Origin: Clostridium pasteurianum DSM 525 = ATCC 6013
GTDB lineage: Bacteria; Bacillota; Clostridia; Clostridiales; Clostridiaceae
DNA length: 64,000 bases
Assembly (NCBI RefSeq): GCF_000807255.1
Contig: NZ_CP009268.1
Coordinates: forward strand, 526,384-590,383
Reading direction: 5' to 3'
Each line of letters begins with the position of its first letter. The first letter of the stretch is position 1. The translations under genes and the position numbers were made by a program. Positions 7,691 through 15,752 of this stretch are shown piece after piece. Below the pieces are notes generated by a model. It worked only from the letters and a program-made list of their open reading frames with translations. It was not told the DNA's origin and searched no databases.

Positions 7691-7741
7691 CCAGCAATTA
7701 GTTTATATTAATAATATAGCTAATTGCTGGTTTTATTTTTT
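7689..7741 (+). terminator. Terminator of unit 2
   Basis: AACCAGCAATTAG / CTAATTGCTGGTT stem then a T-rich tract. Relative to unit 1 a C-G pair has become G-C, a compensatory change. Confidence 0.85.
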
Positions 7742-7780
7742 GTTATGAAAATCATATTGTAATATGTTTAAAAAGATAAA

Positions 7781-7969
7781 TTGAAGCAAGTTCTTGATTC
7801 AGGTGGAGATTCTTTTACCCCATCTGAATTTTAGAACTGCAAATACATGGCTTACTTGGCGTCGAACTCCCACTTGAATAAAAGCAGAGAACCAAAATCT
7901 TTTTTTGATTTTGTGTGAATCGCTGTATAGAGTGCGTAGAAGACTTACGCCAAGTTAGTCAGGTGAAAA
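7781..7969 (-). repeat. Structured repeat family 1, copy 3
   Basis: A long-form copy read on the minus strand: CCTGACTAACTTGGCGTAAG, one hairpin arm (GCACTCTATACAGC...CACACAAAATC), ACGCCAAGTAAGCC, then the 3' hairpin GTTCTAAAATTCAG / CTGAATCAAGAAC. It follows the terminator of unit 2. Confidence 0.8.
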
Positions 7970-8034
7970 GATATGTATATATGTATATTTTTATATGCTA
8001 TAATATTTCCAGAAGATAAATATGTATTTAGGTT

Positions 8035-8100
8035 GCCACCTTCTAGATTATTTATCTCTCCAAAGAAAAGCTGTTATGGAAAGACAACAGAGGAGGTGGC
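8035..8100 (+). promoter_or_regulatory. Hairpin burying the ribosome binding site of the small membrane protein
   Basis: GCCACCTTCT (8035-8044) can form ten consecutive pairs (one G-U) with AGGAGGTGGC (8091-8100), which contains the whole Shine-Dalgarno sequence. Inside, CTCTCCA and TGGAAAG extend the stem. Such leaders hold translation off until opened by processing, a ligand or temperature. Confidence 0.6.
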
Positions 8101-8103
8101 TGA

Positions 8104-8292
8104 ATGAGTGATGAAATTGTTATCACTGCTATAGTATGTATTACTATAGTTGCTTTAGTTTTAGGTGTAACAGGTATATTTGCTATACTTGCCTATTTAA
8201 AAGATAAAGCATCACTTAAATTAAAGACTAGAGCTAAAACTTTAGTTGATAATGAAGTGATTATTGACATAGAAGATACTCAAAAAAAGTAA
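8104..8292 (+). CDS. Small single-pass membrane protein
   Basis: A 62-residue protein with one membrane helix (about residues 5-32, IVITAIVCITIVALVLGVTG) and a charged C-terminal tail, basic first (KDKASLKLKTRAK) and then acidic. I do not recognise a named family. Start ATG lies 7 nt after a perfect AGGAGG, which is sequestered by a 10-bp stem. A small hydrophobic protein with a blocked ribosome binding site resembles type I toxin mRNAs or holin-like proteins, but no antisense antitoxin was found, so that is only a suggestion. Confidence 0.6.
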   Translation: MSDEIVITAIVCITIVALVLGVTGIFAILAYLKDKASLKLKTRAKTLVDNEVIIDIEDTQKK

Positions 8293-8320
8293 AAGGGCGC
8301 TTTGCGAGAGCACCTTTTAC
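8290..8320 (+). terminator. Hairpin after the small membrane protein gene
   Basis: GTAAAAGG...CCTTTTAC stem with GC-rich upper part directly after the stop codon. The T tract is short. Confidence 0.55.
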
Positions 8321-8526
8321 TTAACCCAAATAATCAATAACTTTTAAAGCCATAACAGCTTTTCTATTTATATTATATCACAAATATTTGATTTTAAAAC
8401 ATAGTATGATTACAAATGTATAGATTTCAATTATAATTTTAAATTTTATATTAGAATATAGCTTTATTCTAATAAATTATGTCATAGAAGATATGGAAAA
8501 AGGACTAAGTAAGGAGCAAGTACGTT

Positions 8527-9684
8527 ATGGAAAAGGTTGCTTTGTTAAAATGTACAGATTATGATGTTGATAATATTGAAAAAAAACTTAGAGAAGGCTT
8601 TGAACTTTTGGGAGGAAATTCTTTTTTGAAAAGTCTTATACCTGAAAATAGTACTGTATTGCTAAAACCTAATCTACTCAGTATAGTTAAAAAAGGTTCT
8701 GCCGTTATAACACATTATGCAATGTTTGAAGCTGTTGTCAGGATAGTTAAGGAATACAGCAATAATATAATATTCGGGGACTCTCCAGGTTCAGCAGATA
8801 CGAGAAAAGCTGCTGAGAAATCAGGGTTGATTGAGGTCGCCAAAAGATATGGAGTTAAGTTTGTTGATTTTAATGATAAAGTACATGTGGAACTGGAAAA
8901 TCCGTTAATGTATAAGTTTTGGAATATTGCTAGAGCACCTTATGAAGCAGATGTGGTTATAACTCTGCCTAAGCTTAAAACTCATGCCATGATGTATTAT
9001 ACTGGAGCAGTTAAGAATCAATTTGGATGTATACCTGGTTCTCAAAAGGCAGCATGGCATACAAAACTACCAGATGCAGTTAACTTTAGTAAAATGCTTT
9101 TAGACCTAAATTCTGTTGTGAAAACCAGCTTTGCAATTCTTGATGGTATAATTGCTATGGAGGGGAATGGTCCAAGGAATGGAACACCTAAAAAAATGGA
9201 TACCATAATTATGGGTAAATCTCTTACAGCCGTTGATTCTACAGCGGTAAGTCTAATTGGTTATGATAATGTATCAGCTATACCCGTTTTAAAAGTTGCT
9301 CATGATACAAAATGGGGAACTGTAATTCCAGAAGAAATAGAGATTCTGGGAGAAAAAGTTCAGCACATGAAATGTAAAGACTTTAAGCTCTCACGAAGTG
9401 CTAAGGTAATTAATTTTATAAGTCCGTCACTAAATAATTTTGTTGCTTCACTTACTGCACCTAATCCAGTTCTAATAGAAGAAAAATGTATAGGCTGTAA
9501 GAGATGCGGTGAGGTCTGTCCAGAAAAATCTAAAGTAATATCCTTTGTAAAACATAATAATAAGGTAATACCAAAATGGAAATATAGCAATTGTATACGC
9601 TGCTTCTGCTGTCAAGAACTTTGTCCAAAAGGAGCCATAGTCACAAAAGATAAGTTGTTAAGCAGGATGTTAGGGTTAAAATAG
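8527..9684 (+). CDS. DUF362 protein with two [4Fe-4S] clusters
   Basis: A 385-residue protein: DUF362 domain (about 1-300, with DSPGSADTRKAAEKSG and TLPKLKTHAMMYYTGAVKN) followed by a bacterial ferredoxin domain. The cluster ligands are CIGCKRCGEVCP (from 321) and CIRCFCCQELCP (from 356, with two extra Cys). Members are iron-sulfur proteins of uncertain role, often in strict anaerobes; some act in maturation or electron transfer. AAGGAG sits about 10 nt before the ATG. It is convergent with cooS; a ferredoxin role in CO metabolism is possible but unproven. Confidence 0.85.
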   Translation: MEKVALLKCTDYDVDNIEKKLREGFELLGGNSFLKSLIPENSTVLLKPNLLSIVKKGSAVITHYAMFEAVVRIVKEYSNNIIFGDSPGSADTRKAAEKSGLIEVAKRYGVKFVDFNDKVHVELENPLMYKFWNIARAPYEADVVITLPKLKTHAMMYYTGAVKNQFGCIPGSQKAAWHTKLPDAVNFSKMLLDLNSVVKTSFAILDGIIAMEGNGPRNGTPKKMDTIIMGKSLTAVDSTAVSLIGYDNVSAIPVLKVAHDTKWGTVIPEEIEILGEKVQHMKCKDFKLSRSAKVINFISPSLNNFVASLTAPNPVLIEEKCIGCKRCGEVCPEKSKVISFVKHNNKVIPKWKYSNCIRCFCCQELCPKGAIVTKDKLLSRMLGLK

Positions 9685-9734
9685 ATATAAAAAATAATTA
9701 GAATGAAATTGTTCTAATGAATTAGGAGTTACTT

Positions 9735-9787
9735 AATCAGCAATTAGTTTATATTAATATATAGGTAGTTGCTGTTTTGATTTTTTG
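9735..9787 (+). terminator. Terminator of the DUF362 gene (family member 3)
   Basis: AATCAGCAATTAG...GTAGTTGCTGTTTTGATTTTTT. The preceding 35 nt match the 3' end of units 1 and 2, but the micro-ORF frame is broken by TGA. Confidence 0.7.
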
Positions 9788-9799
9788 AAGGATATAAAT

Positions 9800-9829
9800 A
9801 AAAAAACTGCCCTAAAATTTTAGGGCAGC
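9800..9829 (-). terminator. Terminator of the cooS transcript
   Basis: Perfect 22-bp palindrome CTGCCCTAAAATTTTAGGGCAG (9807-9828); on the minus strand it is followed by seven T. Confidence 0.85.
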
Positions 9830-9838
9830 CTTTCAAAG

Positions 9839-10031
9839 TTATACGGCCTTATATTGAAAACTACCATCTGGCTGTATACTGAAAAAATCAGAATAATCTA
9901 TTTTGAAGATATTTTTGTTTATATTAGATATATTTCTCTTATTCTTTATAATTTGCTGCAGTACTCCGCAGTAGGAGATATCTCCAAGGAGAATTGCTCC
10001 ATATATTATTCCATCTTTATGGATTATCTTT
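9839..10031 (-). pseudogene. C-terminal remnant of a FAD/NAD(P)-dependent oxidoreductase
   Basis: Directly behind the cooS stop, a frame without its own start reads YKKIIHKDGIIYGAILLGD, SYCGVLQQIIKNK and ends QPDGSFQYKAV. This matches the C-terminal domain style of pyridine-nucleotide oxidoreductases (NADH:rubredoxin reductase type, pattern G-A-I-L-x-G-D). In acetogens such an enzyme is encoded behind cooS and cooF. Here cooF and about five sixths of the oxidoreductase are missing, which points to a deletion ending at the cooS stop codon. The shared terminator remains at 9800-9829. Confidence 0.65.
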
Positions 10032-11915
10032 TTATAGTCCTAATGATTTTCTTCTGTTTAGTACAATCTCTTCAAGCTTATCAGCTGCTTTTACTACATC
10101 ATCTTCAAGTATAAGTTTTCCGCCAGTTAAGCCTTCAAGATCTTCTGTAAGAACTTTGGTTACTACTTTACTTCCTGTTATAAATGGTGGTATTGCAAGG
10201 TGAAGAGGCAGTCCAAGGGCCAGACCGAAAGCTCCATCAGCTAAAGCTTGTTCTTCAAGCCATTGTGGTGCAGATAGTACTAGCGGCAGCTGTGGAATAT
10301 CTATTCCAAGGTATGCAGCAAGCTCTGTCGCCACTAATTCAAGCCTTCCTATAGCAAGACATGGTCCAAAATTTAATACAGGAGGTATTCCGAGGCTTTT
10401 GCATACTTCTTTTAAATTTTCTCCTGCCAGTTCTGCAGCAGATGGTGACATTAAGCCTACATTTTCAAGTCCGCCGCTGGAGCATCCGGCTGAAAGAACT
10501 ATTATATCTCTTTTTATGAGTTCTTTTGTAAGTTCCACAGTGAATATATCGTGACCTTTAGCAGTAAGGTTTGAGCATCCAACCACGCCAGCTACACCTT
10601 TAATTTTGCCTGAAGCAATTAAATCTACAAGAGGTTTCCAAGTTCCTCCAAGGAAATTTTTAAGAGATTCTTCACTGACACCAGTTATTACATCATCATA
10701 GCCATGATCCATTGGTATATTAATAGTGACTTTATCTCTTCTAGCGCTGTAGCTCTTAACAGCTTCATCTATAATATAATCACTTATTTCTTCTCTATTT
10801 TCAAAGGAATATGGCTTATATTCAGCATTTGCCTTCTTTGCCACATCATCAAGACAAATCATTTTAACCATAAATTCATCTACAATAGGTTCGATACCTG
10901 GAAGTGTGCAGTTAAATTCTGAAACTATTATATCTACTCCGCCAGTGGCAATTAATGCTTCACTGGTAAAGTTATTTCCAGCATGGCCTGAGAATACATC
11001 CTTATAGTGTTCTCCTCTTAATTGAAGATCTTGACCTACACAGGTACATCCTACAAGTTTAAAGCCTTTTGCACCAGCTACTTTAGCCTTTGCTGCTACT
11101 TCTTCATTATTTAATATATCTTGTAAATGGGATATAGTGGAGTGCTGATGTCCTGTAACCATTATATTTATATAATCAGTATCTACTACTTTAAAACCTA
11201 CTTTAGCCGGCCTTATTACAGGTTCTCCAAGCATAACATCGTTAAGCAGGTTTGTTAATGTAAGACCATAAAGTCCTGTAGATATTCCAAGATTTAAGCA
11301 GTTTAGTAGCATGTCTACTGGATCACTGTTTAAGTTGGTAGAAGTTTTAACTATAGCATCAAACACTTCTGATTTAGCTCCACCAGGCATTATATTTAGT
11401 TTTTTCCAGTTTTCAACTCTTGGCTTATACGCCATCTTTTCTACAATTTCCATTTTTTCATATCTAGGTTTGTATATATCTTTTAGAACTGATTCAGCTA
11501 CTAATACGGCCTTCTTATGTATGTCATTTTCTTCTATATTTAAAATTGAAGCTACTCTGTTTAGAGCATTAACTCCTTTTATAGTGCCTTTGGTTTCTCC
11601 TATAGATTTTAAATTTAAAGCAGTGTTTTCAATAACGTGAAGGTAGCAAGCAGAACCGGAAGCCACAGCTCTTAAAAAGTTTCTTGCTACTATTGTATCT
11701 GCATTAGCTCCGCAGACACCTCTTGGTGATTTTGGAGTTATTCTGCAAGGACCATTGGCACATAATTTGCAGCAGACGCCCTGGGTACCAAACCCACATT
11801 TTGTCTTTTGGCTTTCTACTCTGTGATGAGAAGTCTCCATATTCATAGAGCCTATAAAACCCTCTAGTACTTTATCTGCTGATTGGCATGTTGTGCAATT
11901 TTCACATATTGACAT
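10032..11915 (-). CDS. cooS: Anaerobic carbon monoxide dehydrogenase catalytic subunit
   Basis: A 628-residue Ni-Fe CO dehydrogenase (CO + H2O to CO2 plus two electrons). N-terminal cysteines C40 and C48-C49-C52-C57 (KCGFGTQGVCCKLCANGPCR) are the D/B-cluster ligands. The C-cluster region follows (GHQHSTISHLQDI, CTCVGQDLQLRGEHYKDVFSGH, GVVGCSNLTAKGHD, SAGCSSGGLENVG, FGPCLAIGRLEL). The length is typical of monofunctional CooS. The start is the ATG at 11915 behind AAAGGGGGA; an upstream in-frame start has no binding site. No cooF or maturation gene (cooC) is adjacent, so its electron acceptor must be encoded elsewhere. Confidence 0.95.
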   Translation of the reverse strand: MSICENCTTCQSADKVLEGFIGSMNMETSHHRVESQKTKCGFGTQGVCCKLCANGPCRITPKSPRGVCGANADTIVARNFLRAVASGSACYLHVIENTALNLKSIGETKGTIKGVNALNRVASILNIEENDIHKKAVLVAESVLKDIYKPRYEKMEIVEKMAYKPRVENWKKLNIMPGGAKSEVFDAIVKTSTNLNSDPVDMLLNCLNLGISTGLYGLTLTNLLNDVMLGEPVIRPAKVGFKVVDTDYINIMVTGHQHSTISHLQDILNNEEVAAKAKVAGAKGFKLVGCTCVGQDLQLRGEHYKDVFSGHAGNNFTSEALIATGGVDIIVSEFNCTLPGIEPIVDEFMVKMICLDDVAKKANAEYKPYSFENREEISDYIIDEAVKSYSARRDKVTINIPMDHGYDDVITGVSEESLKNFLGGTWKPLVDLIASGKIKGVAGVVGCSNLTAKGHDIFTVELTKELIKRDIIVLSAGCSSGGLENVGLMSPSAAELAGENLKEVCKSLGIPPVLNFGPCLAIGRLELVATELAAYLGIDIPQLPLVLSAPQWLEEQALADGAFGLALGLPLHLAIPPFITGSKVVTKVLTEDLEGLTGGKLILEDDVVKAADKLEEIVLNRRKSLGL

Positions 11916-11937
11916 AATAAAATCCCCCTTTTGATAA

Positions 11938-11954
11938 TATACCATTTTGGTATA
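11938..11954. promoter_or_regulatory. Palindrome at the cooS start region, likely operator
   Basis: TATACCATTTTGGTATA is a perfect 7-3-7 palindrome about 22 nt before the cooS start and just upstream of its ribosome binding site. A related one (GTATAC-AAATTTA-GTATAC) lies at 12072-12090. Confidence 0.55.
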
Positions 11955-12532
11955 CTTTAAATTATAAAAAATTCATTTAAATAAATAATTTTTAATTATG
12001 TTTGCTGCGATAGATTACGTATATGACAAAATGATTAGTGAATTAACTATTATTAAATTTATTTTATTAATGTATACAAATTTAGTATACATTCAATATA
12101 TAACTTTTTGATGATGATGTCAAGTAATTATTATTAAAAAGTTATATTTATTTTATAATTTTTTATATTTTATAATAGTGCATTAAGTTTCATTGATGCT
12201 ATTGTATGTTTGTATTTGTAATAATATTTCTTATTATTTAATTAATATCTTGTATATGAATAAAAATTAATAAGAAATAGGCTTATTTAAATAAAAAAAT
12301 TTATTTAAATAATAAAAGAATTTGCAGATGAAAATTTTACGAAAAAGTTTTTAAAAGATTTTCATCCTCAGTAATCTTTGAAATATAAGAGCTGTCAATG
12401 GTTTATACATATGAAAATAGGTCAAGAATAAATAAAAAATATTGCATAGAGTTAAGAGGAAATTTGTAAATAAAAGTCTGAAAATTTTTTTAATTTTTTC
12501 ATTTTGAATACATTTACATTTTAAGTATCCAT
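11955..12532. other. Long AT-rich intergenic region between cooS and mtlD
   Basis: No supportable gene. It holds the distal palindrome at 12072-12090 (half-sites GTATAC, 7-nt centre), tandem TTATTTAAATAA palindromes near 12290-12315, and an imperfect hairpin GATGAAAAT/ATTTTCATC (about 12327-12365). A 62-codon reading frame on the minus strand (12351-12539) is low-complexity and lacks a ribosome binding site. Confidence 0.6.
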
Positions 12533-12575
12533 TTGACAACTAACAACTTGCATAATATAATAGGGTTGTCAGTTG
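12533..12575 (+). promoter_or_regulatory. Consensus promoter with overlapping inverted repeat upstream of mtlD
   Basis: TTGACA (12533-12538), 17 nt, TATAAT (12556-12561). CAACTAACAAC (12537-12547) and GTTGTCAGTTG (12565-12575) form an inverted repeat with one mismatch across the -10, a plausible repressor site. The transcript would have a leader of about 240 nt. Confidence 0.7.
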
Positions 12576-12806
12576 AAAGCACCATAATATATTTATACTA
12601 TTTAGTTGGCTATAAGTTTTCAATTAAATATGTAATCAATAATTGACCTGATCTTATAAATACATTTTCTAGTTTGTACAAATAGTTTTTTTAATAGAAG
12701 ATCATTGTACAAAATCATTTAAGAATTCAAAGACAAAATATAAATAAAAAAATAGAAAATAACAGATGAAAATTGATAAATATAAAATATAATTGGAGGG
12801 GAAAGT

Positions 12807-14999
12807 ATGATTTTTGAAAATAAAAAAGTAAATGCGGCTATTTTTGATATGGATGGAACTATGTTTGATACAGAAAGACTTAGAATGAAAATGTTAAAAG
12901 ATGCATCTAAAATGCTTTATGGGGAAAGCATTGATGATCAGATATTAATAGATTCCCTAGGACTTAGTGCAAAGTCTTCAGAAGCTCTTGCTAAAGAGAG
13001 ATATGGGAAAGATTATCCCTATAAGGAAATTCGTAAAAAAGCAGACGAGCTTGAACTGCAATATGTTAGAAAAAATGGAGTCCCCATTAAGGAAGGTCTC
13101 ATAGATGTTTTAGAGAGGCTGAAGAGAAATGGCGTATTGCTGGCAGTAGCTACTTCAAGCAGAAGAGTTATAACAGAAGAATATCTTATGCGTGCTAATA
13201 TAATAGGTTATTTTGATATTATTGTATGTGGAGATGAGGTTGAAAAGGGTAAACCTAATCCTGAAATATTCTTGAAGGCAGCTGGTGAATTAAATTGTGA
13301 ACCTTCAAATTGTTTAATATTTGAGGATTCTCAAAATGGACTTCTTGCAGCAGCAGATTCTGCTTCAATGCCTATATTTATAAAGGACATGAAAGAACCA
13401 AAAGAAGAAATTAAAGCTCGTGCATTTAAAGCTTATGACAATATGTTGGAATTTTTAGAAGATTTGATAAAATATACTGCTAAAATGCCTACACCGCCAA
13501 AATTAAATGAGCATTTCCCAAAAAGATTAAACCATATGAAAGTTGGAATTCATGGTTTTGGTGCTATTGGAGGAGGGTATTTGACACAAATTTTTTCACA
13601 TTGGGATGGATATACAAGACCAGCTGAAATAATTGGAGCTACAAGAAATTCAAATCTCATAGAACTTATAAATGCCTTTGGAAAATTTAATGTTCATTAT
13701 GAAAGTTTGGCCTTTGATCAGACAATTACTAATGTGAGGTTGATAAATACCTCAGATGAAGAAGCCATGAAGAAGATGTATTCTCAGTCGGAAATAATCG
13801 GGCTTAGTCTTCCAGAAGGAGCTATCAAAAAAGAAGCAGATATTATTGCAAAGGGACTTATAGAAAGATACAACAACAATGGTAAATATATAACAATCCT
13901 CGTAATACTAAATAAAATAGGTGGAGGATTATATGTAAAAGATAATGTAGAGAAGTCATTGAAAAAGTTTATTGGAGAAGAAAAAGCTAAAGAGATTATA
14001 GAAAAAGCTTTATTTACAGAAACAGTTGTAAATAGGATGGTATCTAAGATAAAGGAACAAACTATACTAAAACAAGTAAAAATGAATTTAAAAACTGTTG
14101 AAGGAAACATTTTGAAAAAGGATATTGATATTAGTTCTATTTTAGGTATTCCTTCAAATGAGAATATGGATAGAAACAGAAATAAAAAAGCAGCAGATGT
14201 AAATACAAGCGACTCCTTAATAAGTAATATTTCTAAAAAACTGTATAATGTATCTGAAATTGCTCATGAATTATCCAAGCTGAATATTACTGTATTTAAT
14301 AGTGAAGCTGATATGCTGCTGTATGCAAGTAAGGGAAGTCTTATTTTAGAGAGAATGAGGCAGATTAAAACTGTGGATAATATAGCTGAAATGCAGGATG
14401 TAAAAAATAAGTTATCTAATGGAACTCATGCTATTATTGCTTGGTATTCAAGTCTTTTAGGATATAAGACTATTGGTCAGGGAATGGGAGATGAACAGGT
14501 AATTTCTCTAGTTAAAAAGGTTATGAGCAAAGAAATAAAACCAGCTATTGTAAAAAACAATAAAGAATTAACAGAATATGTAGACAGCTTCATAGCTAAA
14601 TTTATTAAGAGATGCAGATATTCTTTTAAAGATCCTTGTGTACGTGTTGGTCGTGATCCTCTTAGAAAATTGAAAAGTGGTGAGCGTGTAATGGGAACTA
14701 TTGACTTAGCCCACAAAAATGGCGTGTCTACTCCTATGCTTGAGTTTGGTGTTGCGGCAGGATTACTTTATTCTATTTTAGCTGTTAATCCAAAGGACAA
14801 AGAATGTGAAGTTATCAGAAAGGTATACGAAAAAGAGAAGTCCATAAAAGCCGTGCTTACTTATGAAGGAAACTATAATGGGAAACCGTATAAGTGCCTT
14901 GATGAGGAGAAGGACAAAGATTTGATTAAGAGAATAGAAAGACAATTTGAAGTTCTAGCTGGAAGTATTGAGAGAAAAGATTTACTCATGACCAGCTAG
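12807..14999 (+). CDS. mtlD: Fused HAD phosphatase / mannitol-1-phosphate dehydrogenase
   Basis: A 730-residue two-domain enzyme. Residues 1-220 are a HAD phosphatase (FDMDGTMFD with D14/D16, EKGKPNPEIF, IFEDSQNG). From 244 begins a long-chain polyol dehydrogenase with NAD motif GIHGFGAIGGG; later come NGTHAIIAWYSSLLGYKTI and RVGRDPLRKL, typical of mannitol-1-phosphate dehydrogenases. The same fusion is known from Acinetobacter, where one protein reduces fructose-6-phosphate and dephosphorylates mannitol-1-phosphate to make mannitol. GGAGGGG precedes the ATG. It has its own promoter and terminator, with no PTS genes nearby, which fits mannitol synthesis rather than uptake. Substrate is inferred. 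Confidence 0.82.
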   Translation: MIFENKKVNAAIFDMDGTMFDTERLRMKMLKDASKMLYGESIDDQILIDSLGLSAKSSEALAKERYGKDYPYKEIRKKADELELQYVRKNGVPIKEGLIDVLERLKRNGVLLAVATSSRRVITEEYLMRANIIGYFDIIVCGDEVEKGKPNPEIFLKAAGELNCEPSNCLIFEDSQNGLLAAADSASMPIFIKDMKEPKEEIKARAFKAYDNMLEFLEDLIKYTAKMPTPPKLNEHFPKRLNHMKVGIHGFGAIGGGYLTQIFSHWDGYTRPAEIIGATRNSNLIELINAFGKFNVHYESLAFDQTITNVRLINTSDEEAMKKMYSQSEIIGLSLPEGAIKKEADIIAKGLIERYNNNGKYITILVILNKIGGGLYVKDNVEKSLKKFIGEEKAKEIIEKALFTETVVNRMVSKIKEQTILKQVKMNLKTVEGNILKKDIDISSILGIPSNENMDRNRNKKAADVNTSDSLISNISKKLYNVSEIAHELSKLNITVFNSEADMLLYASKGSLILERMRQIKTVDNIAEMQDVKNKLSNGTHAIIAWYSSLLGYKTIGQGMGDEQVISLVKKVMSKEIKPAIVKNNKELTEYVDSFIAKFIKRCRYSFKDPCVRVGRDPLRKLKSGERVMGTIDLAHKNGVSTPMLEFGVAAGLLYSILAVNPKDKECEVIRKVYEKEKSIKAVLTYEGNYNGKPYKCLDEEKDKDLIKRIERQFEVLAGSIERKDLLMTS

Positions 15000-15017
15000 G
15001 AGTATTGAAGATATGGC

Positions 15018-15056
15018 TGTCCTGCAGGATATAATTTATTGCAGGACAATTTTTTT
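15018..15056 (+). terminator. Terminator of the fused mtlD gene
   Basis: TGTCCTGCA / TGCAGGACA stem followed by ATTTTTTT, shortly after the stop codon. Confidence 0.88.
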
Positions 15057-15327
15057 ATATATTATACAGCAACTAGTTATCGGATAAATAGCTATTAAAA
15101 TGTAATTTTTCCAATATAGTTGATTTTATTAAAAAAAGAGTGTATTATTTAACTATGACAATAATGTTTTATAGTGCTAAATGGATTTCTATTTTATATA
15201 TTTTCTTAAGGAAATCTTAATAATTAATTTCGCAATTTTTAATAATAATGGTATAAAATAAAATTATAATACATTAGAGGGAAACAATGGATAAAAACAG
15301 ATAAATTACATAGTCTGGAGGTAATTG

Positions 15328-15684
15328 ATGAAAAATAATAGGGCCATAAACATTGCAATTATAATATGTATACTTAGCTTATTTATAACAGGTTATTCTC
15401 CTTTAGCATCTATAAAGAATAACATTACCACTAAGGAAAGCAATAAATCACAGGTGTTTTTTAATGGAAAGAATGATGAGAAGGTTAATCTTACCTACGA
15501 GTCTTCTGTTAAAGAGGGGATTTTAAAATTACAGTTAATTGATAAAGATGGAAATATAGTAGAGGATTTTCAGCCAAATAAAAATGATTCAAAACAGATA
15601 TTATTAAATAGGGCAGGAGAATATATGATTTTGGTGGTCTATAACAATTTTATAGGTAATTATAAAATTAGTGTAAAAAGATAG
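15328..15684 (+). CDS. Small secreted protein of unknown function
   Basis: A 118-residue protein with an N-terminal hydrophobic segment (about 6-24, INIAIIICILSLFITGY) that looks like an uncleaved anchor or signal peptide; no lipobox Cys is seen. The mature part (about 40-118) is polar with alternating beta-like strands (VNLTYESSVKEGILKLQLID, YMILVVYNNFIGNYKISVK). I do not recognise the family. GGAGG lies 6 nt before the ATG at 15328. It stands alone between terminators. Confidence 0.65.
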   Translation: MKNNRAINIAIIICILSLFITGYSPLASIKNNITTKESNKSQVFFNGKNDEKVNLTYESSVKEGILKLQLIDKDGNIVEDFQPNKNDSKQILLNRAGEYMILVVYNNFIGNYKISVKR

Positions 15685-15727
15685 TATATAAATTATTTGA
15701 TGAGTAATTATATAAGTTAAAATCAAA

Positions 15728-15748
15728 TTACCACTAAATTAGTGGTAA
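15728..15748. terminator. Palindrome between convergent genes
   Basis: TTACCACTAAATTAGTGGTAA, an almost perfect palindrome between the small secreted protein and the mntR-like gene, probably a shared terminator. Confidence 0.55.
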
Positions 15749-15752
15749 AATG

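Larger units (their letters stand above)
7290..7741 (+). ncRNA. Candidate intergenic transcript, unit 2
   Basis: About 450 nt between a perfect promoter and a strong terminator with no long ORF. It keeps the 5' block (GAAGACATAAAGAAGAT), the AGCAACCCTAATTCATAAAG block (7455-7474) and the 3' block of unit 1. The AAAGAAG / CTTCTTT pairing is also kept, with about 130 nt more in the loop than in unit 1. The presence of two copies with the same control elements favours a functional transcript; its role is unknown. Confidence 0.45.

Noticed and set aside
9854-10203. Plus-strand ORFs opposite the end of cooS
   Set aside because: Antisense shadows of cooS and of the oxidoreductase remnant, without binding sites.
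12351-12539. 62-codon minus-strand ORF between cooS and mtlD
   Set aside because: AT-driven composition, no ribosome binding site, overlaps the mtlD promoter.
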